From: an uncultured Ruminococcus sp.
Lineage (GTDB): Bacteria; Bacillota; Clostridia; Oscillospirales; Ruminococcaceae
NCBI GenBank assembly: GCA_946540705.1
Contig: CAMNJD010000424.1
Coordinates: 1 to 31,470, forward strand
Direction of reading: 5' to 3'
DNA: 31,470 nt
The notes beneath the pieces are model-generated. The model was not told the origin of the DNA. It ran no database searches and saw only the letters and a program-made list of their open reading frames with translations. Shown piece by piece: positions 20,666-28,955 of the stretch; position 1 is the stretch's first letter; each line of letters opens with the position of its first letter. The position numbers and the translations under genes were made by a program.

Positions 20666-23411
20666 CGTAATCCTCATCAGGTGTGATCCAGTTCTCCAAC
20701 TCGATCATATTGGCCATGTAAGTAACAGTACGATTGCCTTGTCTGTTTTGCGGAATACCAACACCGATGGCATATAGATACTTCGGTACTTGATACGCCG
20801 GATCATCAGAATCAATCACATCGCCAACCTCAATGATGTGCAGCATGAGAATAGGCGGACGCTTTTCAATTAAATACGCAGAATCAGGGACATTCTTCTT
20901 TTCTGTTGTGTTCCTGAAATCATTGGCCGCTTCTTCAATTTCCTCTTTTGTTAGGCCTATTTTCGTGCAGCCGCCGGATCCGACTCTCACCTTTGTGCCG
21001 TTGATGTAAATGCTTCTGTTCTTGACAGACACCTTTCTCCTTGCTGTATGGGAAAGGACGATCTCTGAATCTCCGCATTGCAGGGGTTCGGAATATGCAG
21101 CGCCTTCACCGCTGGAAATCAGAACTACATCCCATTCATCGCCGGAATGATAGGTTTCCGTATACTCTGCCAGTGCACGTCCATTAAAGCTGAGGTGCCA
21201 CGGATGTGTTTCAAAGTCTCGGAGAAATTGTGCGACAGCGGTGCCGGATACATGCTCCCAAAAGTAATGACCATGCGTCCGTTCAACATCGGAAGGCAGC
21301 CTTGTTCCCATATCATCCAGATTCGCAATAAATGCTTTGAAGACTTTTTTGTTTTCTTCAAGAATGACCGGTGCCGATTTTAAGCGCGGTGTTTCCAACA
21401 AATGGCCGGAAACAGATACAGGCTGATTCAGTTGAGTAGCAGTACGCATTTTGTTGCGGGCAGTAACGATCAGTGTGCCAGGATCCTGCCGTACTTTCAA
21501 GCCAAAGTCACGAGGTGTCTGATGCGCATTTCGCATAGCAGCGATCTCATCTTTCAGTTCCTCGGCAGCTCTTGTGATTTGCCCATACCAATCCATCGCA
21601 TCCAGCGTCAGCCAGATTTTTACAAGGTCACCATAGTTGGGCCGATACCCAAACCAGCGCCCCATTTGCATGAGTGTATCATACATCTGCGTATTGCGGC
21701 AGAAATACGAAACACACAGTCCTTCCAAGGTCAATCCTCTGGACATACTATTTCCGCCAACGGCGATTACGCGCAGTCCATCCTCAATGTGAGCATAATA
21801 GTCCAAGCTGGCAGCACCTGTTTTGCTGTTTACAGCGCGAACACAAACGGGTTCCGCAGCTTCCCATAAATAATCATGCAGGATAGTCTGCCATGAAGCA
21901 CCAGAAATCGAGGACAGTCCATACTTATCCCATATCTCATGGAGCATATGAATATGACGCAGCTGCTCTGCTTTGTCAAGCGGCAATTTTGAATAGTTTC
22001 GCAATTCAGATTGAACTCGGACCAGCCATTCATTATAGATCTCTGCGATTTGCCCCTGAACATCGGTATAATGGCTCACATGTACCATCATTGTGCGATG
22101 TGTGCCTCTGTCTTCACGATAATCACGAATAGCATTTACCAGCAGGAAGTAATATGCTGCTTCATACATATCTGCCGGCAGATCATCGACAATCAAGTCC
22201 TTTTTGTGCTTTGCTGGAATATATAACTCTTTGGCATCCTGATCGATTTCCTCAAGCATAAAGCTGGAATCACTGTTTTCACCAAAGATTCGCTCCGCAC
22301 CAATATAATTGGTCGGCGGCTTCAATGTATAGATAAAGTCAGCCGGGAATAGATCTTCGTCAATTGTTGGATCAATGAAAATATTTGCAAAAGGCGTCGC
22401 GGTAATACCGAGGTATGTTACGCGCTGGAACATACCTAACAGCGTTCGAATACTTGCGTTAATAGCTGTCGGATCAGAATCCGCATCTTTGGTGTTGACG
22501 GATGCGTTATCTGCTTCATCATCAATCAGCAGCAGCGGAAGATCTGCTATCTTGCCGTTCGCATTCAAAGTGTTATTCTTTTTCAGCCAAGTAATCAAGT
22601 TGTTCAGAATACGCTTGTTTTTCTTTATTACAAGCAAAACCGGACAATTGACACTATCGAGACTGAGGTTATTGCTGCGCAGAATGCCGCTGTCAAAATC
22701 TTTGCTCACAGAAGTAAATGAAGCGATCTTTTTGGAGGCATCCGCAGGCCCGCTGTACTTTCCAACGCCGACAGGGAAGTTTTTAGCTTCTTCTGCGGCT
22801 TTGGGATCCAGAAAGTACTCACTCTTTCTTCCTGCAAATTCTGCATCCAATCGTTCCTGCGTCTGCTGACGCAGGTTTTCCATCATACCGGCAAGCACAA
22901 TAATCAAACGGTAGCCGGTATCAGCAGCCTTATTGCAGATGGCAGTGTAATTTGCGGTTTTTCCAGACTGCACATCACCTAGTACCAGTCCTCTAATTGA
23001 AAAAGCCGCCTGCGAAGGATCACCGCAAAGATCAAGGATTTCCTCTGCGACTTGGCTTAATGAAGCAGTGACACGCGGATTCCAATGTTTCGCTTCTTCA
23101 AGATAGCGCTTATAGCGGTTCCAAAAGTAGAAATCGAACTGCGATTTTTTGGCCGGCAGCCACGATTGATGACCGTTATTGCGGTCTTGAATAAAAACAC
23201 CGATGTCCATCTGAACGGCTATACGTTCTCTTAAACGCCGTTTAATTCCTTCAAATTCTTCGTCGGAAACAGCATACATTGCAGAAAGCACGCTGCGAAG
23301 CTCTGCTGTCTTTTCATAAAACTCTGTTTCTGTAGGAGGAATGGTAGGATATGCCGAATTAACACCAGCAGAAATCATATTTTCAAGGATATCGCACTCG
23401 TTTGTACTCAT
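20655..23411 (-). CDS. Z1-domain SF2-like helicase/ATPase
   Basis: This is a 918-residue protein with Walker A GDVQSGKT (145-152), DDEAD (297-301), ITATP (336-340), and Z1-type GGNSMSRGLTLEGL and QMGRWFGYR motifs at about residues 555-600. Z1 proteins are probable nucleic-acid translocases associated with restriction-like systems. ATG 23411 overlaps the end of the GHKL ATPase gene by 4 bp (ATGA). Confidence 0.92.
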   Translation of the reverse strand: MSTNECDILENMISAGVNSAYPTIPPTETEFYEKTAELRSVLSAMYAVSDEEFEGIKRRLRERIAVQMDIGVFIQDRNNGHQSWLPAKKSQFDFYFWNRYKRYLEEAKHWNPRVTASLSQVAEEILDLCGDPSQAAFSIRGLVLGDVQSGKTANYTAICNKAADTGYRLIIVLAGMMENLRQQTQERLDAEFAGRKSEYFLDPKAAEEAKNFPVGVGKYSGPADASKKIASFTSVSKDFDSGILRSNNLSLDSVNCPVLLVIKKNKRILNNLITWLKKNNTLNANGKIADLPLLLIDDEADNASVNTKDADSDPTAINASIRTLLGMFQRVTYLGITATPFANIFIDPTIDEDLFPADFIYTLKPPTNYIGAERIFGENSDSSFMLEEIDQDAKELYIPAKHKKDLIVDDLPADMYEAAYYFLLVNAIRDYREDRGTHRTMMVHVSHYTDVQGQIAEIYNEWLVRVQSELRNYSKLPLDKAEQLRHIHMLHEIWDKYGLSSISGASWQTILHDYLWEAAEPVCVRAVNSKTGAASLDYYAHIEDGLRVIAVGGNSMSRGLTLEGLCVSYFCRNTQMYDTLMQMGRWFGYRPNYGDLVKIWLTLDAMDWYGQITRAAEELKDEIAAMRNAHQTPRDFGLKVRQDPGTLIVTARNKMRTATQLNQPVSVSGHLLETPRLKSAPVILEENKKVFKAFIANLDDMGTRLPSDVERTHGHYFWEHVSGTAVAQFLRDFETHPWHLSFNGRALAEYTETYHSGDEWDVVLISSGEGAAYSEPLQCGDSEIVLSHTARRKVSVKNRSIYINGTKVRVGSGGCTKIGLTKEEIEEAANDFRNTTEKKNVPDSAYLIEKRPPILMLHIIEVGDVIDSDDPAYQVPKYLYAIGVGIPQNRQGNRTVTYMANMIELENWITPDEDYDDE

Positions 23412-24868
23412 ATTCCCAGCTCCTTTTTTACTGCTTTAACTACACTCGGATAGTTGACATAGGGCTCTATTGTTTCAAGTGCTTCCAAGAAACGTATTTT
23501 TGCATCCTGAGAGCTCTGAACAGCCAGTACATCCCGCAGCATCTTTAAGATTTCTTTATCGGTAAATGCCTGATCATTCTTGATTTGCTCGTCATTATTC
23601 AAGTCGATATACAATTGGTTTAATGGAAGTCCGGACTCAATCATACGAAGTATATTTTCGATCAAGTTGGAAGCTGACTCAGGGTGTTCCCGAACCTGCT
23701 CTAACAGCGGGTGGTCGCGGTTTATCTCGTAATAAAACCCGCCTTTTGCTGCTTTCATTCGATTCCAGATATGCACTTTGGAATCGTCAATTTCCTTTTT
23801 TCCGCGAAATTCCCACGTTCTTTTACTTTTATCTGCTATCTTTTCTATAATCAATTCAAGATTTTTCCTTACCTCAGCCGGAGGAAGTGCAGATGATTTT
23901 TTAATATCCAGTGTCCAGAGATCGTCCAGCGTATTGGGAATATCCACCTGAATACGCGCAAGCTTGGACAAATCTCCCTTTCTCATCATACGAAACCACG
24001 TTCCCCATACAAGCAGTCGCTTATTTCGATAGACATAGAATCCCTGCTGCTTGCGCAAACCGTCCTTTCCGCCAAGATGCTTTATTTCCTCAGCAGTCAT
24101 TTTCGAGATATGAGGGAGGATATACGGACGGACAATAATTTTTTCACCTTGAATTCGGATAATTTCATCATCCATAGGCCGCTGGCTCTTACCGGGCAAA
24201 AACGGATCAAAAGGATTGACCTTTTCATTGTTAATATTTATTTTAAGCCGTTTGATACCTGTTTCTCCAGATAAATAGCGGTGAAATACCAGCGAGATAT
24301 GTTCTCGAACACCGTCAATCTTTCGACCCAGTGTTTCTTCAAAATTGATTTCCCCTGCTTTGAGTCTATCCAGGTTTTGCCATACAATGAGAGTGCCGGA
24401 TTCATAAGCACATAAATCATTGAAATGCGGGATATCCTGTGCTTCGTCTGCATCAAGTACTATTAAGGACCATTGTCCCGTCTTTGCAACATGATCAATA
24501 TCCCACCTTCTGGCCTCAACAGTTTCTCCCTGTTTGGATATAACTGTAAGGGTTCGGCATTGTGACAGTGATGCCGTTTTCAAACCCAGCCCGAACCGTC
24601 CTAAATCGGTCTTATCCCGAAGCTCCAGTGGATTCCTGCTTCCATACTGCATAGCTAGATCGATTTGCTCTGTATTCATGCCGGAACCATTATCCAAAAT
24701 GGCAATATATGCTTCGCCAATCGGATAAAAGAATATGTCAACATTTTGGGCAGATGCAGCGATACTATTATCTATGATATCCGATATAGCCGATTCAAGC
24801 GAATAGCCGATGGCACGTGTGGATTCAATTAGAGTAGGTGCATACGGCGGCAGATCTATTGTTCTCAT
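23408..24868 (-). CDS. GHKL ATPase (MutL/Hsp90-like), first gene of the operon
   Basis: This is a 486-residue protein with a Bergerat ATP fold: N-box IIDNSIAA (31-38), DNGSGM (59-64), GRFGLGLKTAS (90-100). The C-terminal half is MutL-like with an R-K-rich region and helices. It is probably the conformational switch that couples phage recognition to the Z1/DUF4420/AIPR components. ATG 24868 follows AAGGAGGAG; the 10-codon extension from 24898 has no such site. It is the promoter-proximal gene of an operon running to 15341 with overlaps or short gaps throughout. Confidence 0.9.
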   Translation of the reverse strand: MRTIDLPPYAPTLIESTRAIGYSLESAISDIIDNSIAASAQNVDIFFYPIGEAYIAILDNGSGMNTEQIDLAMQYGSRNPLELRDKTDLGRFGLGLKTASLSQCRTLTVISKQGETVEARRWDIDHVAKTGQWSLIVLDADEAQDIPHFNDLCAYESGTLIVWQNLDRLKAGEINFEETLGRKIDGVREHISLVFHRYLSGETGIKRLKININNEKVNPFDPFLPGKSQRPMDDEIIRIQGEKIIVRPYILPHISKMTAEEIKHLGGKDGLRKQQGFYVYRNKRLLVWGTWFRMMRKGDLSKLARIQVDIPNTLDDLWTLDIKKSSALPPAEVRKNLELIIEKIADKSKRTWEFRGKKEIDDSKVHIWNRMKAAKGGFYYEINRDHPLLEQVREHPESASNLIENILRMIESGLPLNQLYIDLNNDEQIKNDQAFTDKEILKMLRDVLAVQSSQDAKIRFLEALETIEPYVNYPSVVKAVKKELGI

Positions 24869-24912
24869 CCTGCTCCTCCTTTCCGTTGTTTTGACCATAA
24901 TTATTCTATTAT

Positions 24913-24941
24913 ATTATATCATATTTAGCACTACGTGTCAA
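24913..24941 (-). promoter_or_regulatory. Promoter of the Mza-type defence operon
   Basis: Minus strand TTGACA (24936-24941), 17 bp, TATAAT (24913-24918), a perfect consensus. It is the only strong promoter seen upstream of the seven-gene operon. Confidence 0.85.
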
Positions 24942-25028
24942 CGGTTTGCTGTAATTCTATCATAGAGTTTCATCTAACACTTGGCTCAGAATTATCATTT
25001 CTGAACTATGGCTGCTTTCGGCTGCATA

Positions 25029-25514
25029 TTAAAGGTTGTCAGTCAGAATATCTTCTGCTACATTGATAATAGGTTTCTTTAGTGATTTCGCATATTTCAC
25101 CGCACGGTATGCACCGCCGCTCATATGTTGTATGCAGCAGATTACTAGATCAGAGCGTTCTGCCATTATTCGATTGCGAATTGTGATCGCTGATTTATAG
25201 TATGCGCCAGCTGATTCTTCGCAAACCTCGACCTCATCATAATAGTTGAGAAAGCTATTCCGGTTTTTTCGGTATTCCGCTCGATCATACGGCAGTACGA
25301 GCGTCAGGGCAGTATTTCCATATTCATAGGAGCGTATTGCTTTTTTGATCGCAGATGAAGCCACAGTATCGAAATTGCCGTCCCGTCCGACAAGAAACTC
25401 AATGTACTCCTTTTGCACAATTAGTCTTCGCAGTATATAATCCAGCCTTGCTTCAATCTCAAATGGATTCTCTATTTGCCGATGCCCGAAAAAACAAACT
25501 GTAAATGTCTCCAT
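25029..25514 (-). CDS. SLOG-superfamily (DUF1273/YpsA-like) protein, copy 2
   Basis: This is a 161-residue paralogue of the protein at 6117-6587. It has FFGHRQIENPFEIEARL at the N-terminus, EFLVGRDGNFDTVASSAIKKAIRSYEYGNTALTLVLPY in the centre and RSDLVICCIQHMSGGAYRAVKYAKS at the C-terminus. The best start is ATG 25514, with GGAGGTG 4 nt upstream; the 19-residue extension from 25571 is unlikely because that stretch contains the -35. It has its own consensus promoter and is divergent from an HTH gene, as in copy 1. Confidence 0.75.
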   Translation of the reverse strand: METFTVCFFGHRQIENPFEIEARLDYILRRLIVQKEYIEFLVGRDGNFDTVASSAIKKAIRSYEYGNTALTLVLPYDRAEYRKNRNSFLNYYDEVEVCEESAGAYYKSAITIRNRIMAERSDLVICCIQHMSGGAYRAVKYAKSLKKPIINVAEDILTDNL

Positions 25515-25542
25515 GGAAGCACCTCCGCGCATTATTATTCTC

Positions 25543-25571
25543 ATTATAACGCAATATATGCTGTATGTCAA
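25543..25571 (-). promoter_or_regulatory. Promoter of SLOG gene 2
   Basis: Minus strand TTGACA (25566-25571), 17 bp, TATAAT (25543-25548). Confidence 0.8.
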
Positions 25572-25635
25572 CGCTTTTTATAGCTTATTATTTGCGTCGA
25601 AATGACCTATAATATTGTTTGGGACGGTGATTCGC

Positions 25636-25941
25636 ATGGATATTGCTAAGAGAATGAAGGCTGTTAGACAGTCAAAGCAAATCAGCGTATATAAGCTGGC
25701 ACAAATGTCAGGGATTTCGGAAACGCACATTAGAGATCTGGAGCGCGGTGATCGAAATCCATCATTTGATACACTGAGCAGGCTCGCAGAACCGATGGGC
25801 ATCACGCTGTCCGAACTGTTCAATGATTCCGAAGAAATAGCCTACCTTAATGCGGCTGAGAAAGAAATGCTGGATTGCTTCCGGATGCTTCCGCAGGAAA
25901 CGGCTAATCGATTGTTAGATTTCATGAAGACACTTATTTAA
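25636..25941 (+). CDS. XRE-family HTH regulator
   Basis: This is a 101-residue protein with a standard HTH_3 domain: RMKAVRQSKQISVYKLAQMSGISETHIRDLERGDRNPSFDTLSRLAEPMGITLSELF (residues 5-61), followed by ~40 residues including LPQETANRLLDFMKTLI, reminiscent of regulators with a C-terminal dimerisation helix. ATG 25636 is preferred to TTG 25615. A TATAAT box at 25608-25613 would place the transcript start close to the ATG. It is divergent from SLOG copy 2, so it probably represses that promoter and its own. Confidence 0.85.
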   Translation: MDIAKRMKAVRQSKQISVYKLAQMSGISETHIRDLERGDRNPSFDTLSRLAEPMGITLSELFNDSEEIAYLNAAEKEMLDCFRMLPQETANRLLDFMKTLI

Positions 25942-25948
25942 ATATCAG

Positions 25949-25982
25949 CAGCGGCTCTCTGACATCATACAGAGAGCCGCTG
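25949..25982 (+). terminator. Terminator of the HTH gene
   Basis: Perfect 12-bp arms 25949-25960 and 25971-25982 with a 10-nt loop, 8 bp after the stop codon. T-run is weak. Confidence 0.75.
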
Positions 25983-26008
25983 TGAATATGTCTACGGATA
26001 AATAATTA

Positions 26009-26037
26009 AACCGGCAGAGCGCAGTGCTCTGCCGGTT
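26009..26037 (-). terminator. Terminator of the repressor gene
   Basis: Perfect 12-bp arms 26009-26020 and 26026-26037 with a 5-nt loop. On the minus strand TTTAATTATTT follows. Confidence 0.85.
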
Positions 26038-26045
26038 CTACTATA

Positions 26046-26732
26046 TTATAAAGAATCAGTATCATCAGTATTTGATTCAGTTGGGTCAGAATCGCTTGTT
26101 GCCGCAAAATCAACACTAACTAGTTCAGACGACGGAACATCAAAATGCTTTTGATCTTTATGGAGCACCGGATCATCTTGTACATTAAAAGAACGTCCTT
26201 CTGCCCTATCGGAATCAACGTAACTGCCTATCATACTCATGGCAGCATATGGTTCTGGAAAGTGGACCAAAGAAAACGGAAAATAATCTTTCCATTCCTG
26301 ATACTGTTCCTTGGTAAGCTCTCCGTCTTTATATTTTTGGAATTGTTCAGCCCATTCTTTCAGATATTTGTTGAGATCAGAAAAAGGCGCAGATAAAACA
26401 ACTTGCCCGTCTTGCAGACTTGGTTCCAATTCAAAGAGTTCTGCTATTTCAAATAGTACTTGCATCGCATCCTCGATACCAGCAAGATGTCTTGCGCGAA
26501 GAACGCTCGGTCTCGCACCGAGTGCGGCGGCAATATTTCTTAGCTTTTCCTCGCTTACACTGCGGATACCTAGTTCATATTGCAGCATGGATGCTTCTGA
26601 AATGCGAAATGGCTTTCCTAAAACTTTCGCGGGGATTTGACGATGCGTCCGTAATCTGCGGATTTTTCTGCCGGTCTCATTCTGAATATCCTGAACCGGA
26701 ACAATCGCTTGCTGGAAGTCTTTTTTATCCAT
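26046..26732 (-). CDS. XRE-family repressor of the integration/excision module
   Basis: This is a 228-residue protein with an N-terminal HTH (RKIRRLRTHRQIPAKVLGKPFRISEASMLQYELGIRSVSEEKLRNIAAALG, residues ~17-67) and a long acidic C-terminal region ending in a D/S/T-rich tail. ATG 26732 has GAGGTG upstream. It faces away from the xis-int promoter at 26789-26817, with A/T-rich TCTAT-type repeats between, so it is most likely the switch that keeps excision genes off. A signal-responsive cleavage domain is not evident. Confidence 0.85.
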   Translation of the reverse strand: MDKKDFQQAIVPVQDIQNETGRKIRRLRTHRQIPAKVLGKPFRISEASMLQYELGIRSVSEEKLRNIAAALGARPSVLRARHLAGIEDAMQVLFEIAELFELEPSLQDGQVVLSAPFSDLNKYLKEWAEQFQKYKDGELTKEQYQEWKDYFPFSLVHFPEPYAAMSMIGSYVDSDRAEGRSFNVQDDPVLHKDQKHFDVPSSELVSVDFAATSDSDPTESNTDDTDSL

Positions 26733-26788
26733 AATTCACCTCGGAAGAATGATTTTGAAAAAAAATAGAGTTTTTTTCTATAGATCTA

Positions 26789-26817
26789 TTGACTTTTTGC
26801 GATAGATATGCTATAAT
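26789..26817 (+). promoter_or_regulatory. xis-int promoter
   Basis: TTGACT (26789-26794), 17 bp, TATAAT (26812-26817). ATAGAG and CTATAGATCTATTG repeats just upstream (26765-26790) are probable repressor sites. Confidence 0.85.
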
Positions 26818-26827
26818 GGTCTCAACG

Positions 26828-26845
26828 CATTACGAGGTCGTAATG
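26828..26845 (+). promoter_or_regulatory. Inverted repeat in the xis leader
   Basis: CATTACGA-GG-TCGTAATG, 8-bp arms, immediately after the expected transcription start. It is an operator or a short leader hairpin. Confidence 0.6.
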
Positions 26846-26882
26846 TGCGAATCCAAGATAGCAAAAACAGGAGGTACTAATT

Positions 26883-27137
26883 ATGAGCAGAATGAACAAA
26901 ACAAATCAAATGGACCAGCCGAACAAGTCTTTCTCAAGCCCGCCCGAATGCTTGACCATCACCGTGGATGACGCAGCCACCATCTTGGGCATAAGCAGGT
27001 CAAGTGCGTATGCACTGGCAGAGCAGGCATTCAAAGAGCACAAATGGTTCAAGGTTTTGCGAATTGGCAAAAGCTACCGGATTTTGCGCGAGTCTTTTTT
27101 CAGCTATATTCTGGATGGAGTGGAGGTGTCTGCATAA
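26883..27137 (+). CDS. xis: Excisionase-like HTH protein
   Basis: This is an 84-residue protein whose TVDDAATILGISRSSAYALAEQAF segment (~28-52), followed by ...FKVLRIGKSYRILRESFFSYI, is the winged-helix/AlpA-like fold of excisionases (helix_turn_helix_17). ATG 26883 follows AGGAGG. Its TAA overlaps the integrase ATG by one base (TAATG), so translation is coupled. It would bend attachment-site DNA and favour excision. Confidence 0.85.
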   Translation: MSRMNKTNQMDQPNKSFSSPPECLTITVDDAATILGISRSSAYALAEQAFKEHKWFKVLRIGKSYRILRESFFSYILDGVEVSA

Positions 27138-28510
27138 TGGCTATGATTATCCCCAAACGCCGAAAAAAAGGCACAGTCTACTATATCGTGCAAACATTGC
27201 TCGACGAAAACGGAAAACGCAAGCAGCATTGGATTCCCTGCGAATCGGCACGGGATGCGAAACTCCTGCTGACTGAGGTTGAAGATGCAGAAAGCCGCAA
27301 TGAACAGTATGATTTGCCGGATATTTTCAAGGATCTGCGCACCGGTATGGCGGTACGGGTTCCCACTGTTCCAGAAACTGATTTGACCGTTGAGCGACTT
27401 GTCAAAGACTACATTGAGCATCACAGCAAAGTCGGCTATTGGGAAGCAGCAACGCGCAGCGGTGTCGAATCGGTGGCTGCACATTATATCTATCCGTTTA
27501 TCGGTCACTGGAAGATCGCTTCGGTAAAAGCCCGAAATGTTCAGGAATACTACAAGATGCTTCTGACTCAACGAACAGCACGTGTTTCCAAAAACACCGG
27601 AAGCGAATTCGTCAGCCCACGCACCGTGCGTGAGGTGCACAAGATTCTTCGTCCAGCTTTCTCATATGCCGTGAAACAGGGATATCTGGAATCAAATCCG
27701 ACGATCGAGACGGAGCTGCCGCGTATTGAAAAGTTTGAGCGGGAGCAGTGGACGGAAGCTGAGGTTCAGAAGGCATTTCAAGTTTGCAAAGATCCTGAAT
27801 TGCTCCTGATGATGAAAGTCATGTTCTGCTGCTGTTTAAGAACCGGCGAGCTGCTTGGTATTACGGTCGATGCATTGCATCTGCATCCGCATTCAGACAA
27901 CAGGCCGTATTTAGAGGTCAAGCAGGAGCTTGCACGACTGAAAACAGAACATATCGAACAGACGAAAACGACGATCTATAAAGTATTTCCGCCGCTTGGT
28001 CCGGGCCAAAAGACCTCGATGGTGCTGAAAAAGCCCAAAACGAAGTCCAGTGTGCGTAAAATCTATCTTCCGCGCAGTCTTGCCAAAGAACTGGATCAGT
28101 ATTGCACGAAGCGTCATGCAGTTCTGAAAGAAAACGGTTATCCTGATTACGGCATGGTATTCTTTCTGGACAACGGCAGGCCGATCAGCGGCGATGTGAT
28201 CGTAAAGCGCTTCAAGGCTTTCATCAAGGAAAACAATCTCCGTCCGGTTGATTTATACTCGCTGAGGCATTCGAGCGCAACCTTTAAGCTCCGCAAATCC
28301 GGAGATATCAAGGCAGTTCAGGGCGACATGGGCCACACGGATAGTACGATGCTGCTCAATACCTATGCTGCCATCGCAGACGAGGCGCGTCAGAAACTTG
28401 CCGATGAAACGGAGCTCATGCTGCTCAAACTGACCCTGGACGAAAATGAAGATGACGGACAGCAGACGACAGAAAAAACCAGCGGTAATGACACGGACAG
28501 CACGGACTGA
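27137..28510 (+). CDS. int: Tyrosine recombinase (site-specific integrase)
   Basis: This is a 457-residue integrase. The start is ATG 27137, preceded by GGAGGTG; the longer in-frame ORF from 27044 overlaps xis and lacks a ribosome-binding site. An N-terminal arm-binding AP2/SAM-like region (KRRKKGTVYYIVQTLLDENGKRKQHWI) is followed by a core-binding domain (VERLVKDYIEHHSKVGYW...). The catalytic domain carries CLRTGELLG, YSLRHSSAT and GHTDSTMLLNTYAAI with the nucleophile Tyr. It recombines the attachment core at tRNA-Arg 230 bp downstream. The paralogue at 2-1062 shares most of these motifs. Confidence 0.93.
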   Translation: MAMIIPKRRKKGTVYYIVQTLLDENGKRKQHWIPCESARDAKLLLTEVEDAESRNEQYDLPDIFKDLRTGMAVRVPTVPETDLTVERLVKDYIEHHSKVGYWEAATRSGVESVAAHYIYPFIGHWKIASVKARNVQEYYKMLLTQRTARVSKNTGSEFVSPRTVREVHKILRPAFSYAVKQGYLESNPTIETELPRIEKFEREQWTEAEVQKAFQVCKDPELLLMMKVMFCCCLRTGELLGITVDALHLHPHSDNRPYLEVKQELARLKTEHIEQTKTTIYKVFPPLGPGQKTSMVLKKPKTKSSVRKIYLPRSLAKELDQYCTKRHAVLKENGYPDYGMVFFLDNGRPISGDVIVKRFKAFIKENNLRPVDLYSLRHSSATFKLRKSGDIKAVQGDMGHTDSTMLLNTYAAIADEARQKLADETELMLLKLTLDENEDDGQQTTEKTSGNDTDSTD

Positions 28511-28665
28511 TGGCGGATCTGCTGGCGCATTTCGCTTTTCCGAACCGGCAAACTGCAATTTGCTGGCGGATTTTCAGACCGGTTTCACAGACTGCAATCT
28601 GTAAAATGCTGACAAATGTCGGCGGCTTCATTCGCCGCCCGCTCTCCATCTACCATTTGCAGCAA

Positions 28666-28701
28666 CAGCGAAAACGCACATATTTATGAGCGTTTTCGCT
28701 G
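28666..28701. repeat. 12-bp perfect hairpin between int and tRNA-Arg
   Basis: CAGCGAAAACGC (28666-28677) pairs with GCGTTTTCGCTG (28690-28701) around a 12-nt loop, 8 bp from the 3' end of the tRNA. A second shorter hairpin (GGCGGC/GCCGCC, 28621-28639) lies upstream. Probable int/tRNA terminators or recombination arm sites; compare 1207-1243. The rest of 28511-28709 shows only short tandem-like words (TGCTGGCG). Confidence 0.6.
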
Positions 28702-28709
28702 TGCTAAAG

Positions 28710-28783
28710 CGTCCCAGACAGGGTTCGAACCTGCGGCAACCCGCTTAGGAGGCGGATCCTCTATCCAGCTGAGGTACTGGGAC
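28710..28783 (-). tRNA. tRNA-Arg (anticodon CCT)
   Basis: A 74-nt complete cloverleaf: acceptor GTCCCAG/CTGGGAC, D arm CCTC/GAGG, anticodon stem TCCGC/GCGGG with loop CTCCTAA, 5-nt variable loop, T arm GCAGG-TTCGAAC-CCTGT, discriminator G. CCA is not encoded. It decodes AGG. It lies 43 bp from an orphan tRNA 5' half and contains the integration core GCTTAGGAG at 28743-28751. Confidence 0.96.
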
Positions 28784-28825
28784 ATATTTGAAAAACAACA
28801 GAATAGGGCGATAGGTCAGTCGGAT

Positions 28826-28866
28826 GCTTAGGAGGCGAACCCTCTATCCTACTGAGGTACCGGGGC
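28826..28866 (-). pseudogene. Orphan 5' half of a tRNA-Arg(CCT)
   Basis: Minus strand GCCCCGG-TA-CCTC...GAGG-G-TTCGC-CTCCTAAGC is a well-formed acceptor 5' strand, D arm, and 5' anticodon stem with loop CTCCTAA. After the core the sequence becomes non-tRNA: no T arm, and anticodon pairing lost after two pairs. The matching 3' half may be the segment at 1249-1290, 27.5 kb away. Confidence 0.8.
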
Positions 28867-28872
28867 AAACTG

Positions 28873-28903
28873 CGGCTGCGGAAGCGGGATGCTCCCGCAG
28901 CCG
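28873..28903 (-). terminator. Hairpin between radA and the tRNA region
   Basis: 9-bp arms CGGCTGCGG/CCGCAGCCG (28873-28881, 28895-28903) with a 13-nt loop lie 3' of radA and inside the tRNA leader. It is a likely radA terminator or leader structure; the T-run is weak. Confidence 0.55.
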
Positions 28904-28910
28904 ATATCTT

Positions 28911-28939
28911 ATTATAGCACATTTGCGGCTGAAGGTCAA
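28911..28939 (-). promoter_or_regulatory. tRNA-Arg promoter
   Basis: Minus strand TTGACC (28934-28939), 17 bp, TATAAT (28911-28916). It would transcribe the orphan 5' half first and then the complete tRNA-Arg. Confidence 0.8.
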
Positions 28940-28955
28940 GAGGAACTTTGCGTGT

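Noticed and set aside
24943..25028. Possible small RNA homologue 3' of SLOG copy 2
   Set aside because: Only a weak CAGAA/TTCTG hairpin; no promoter-plus-U6 unit like those at 5548-5729.
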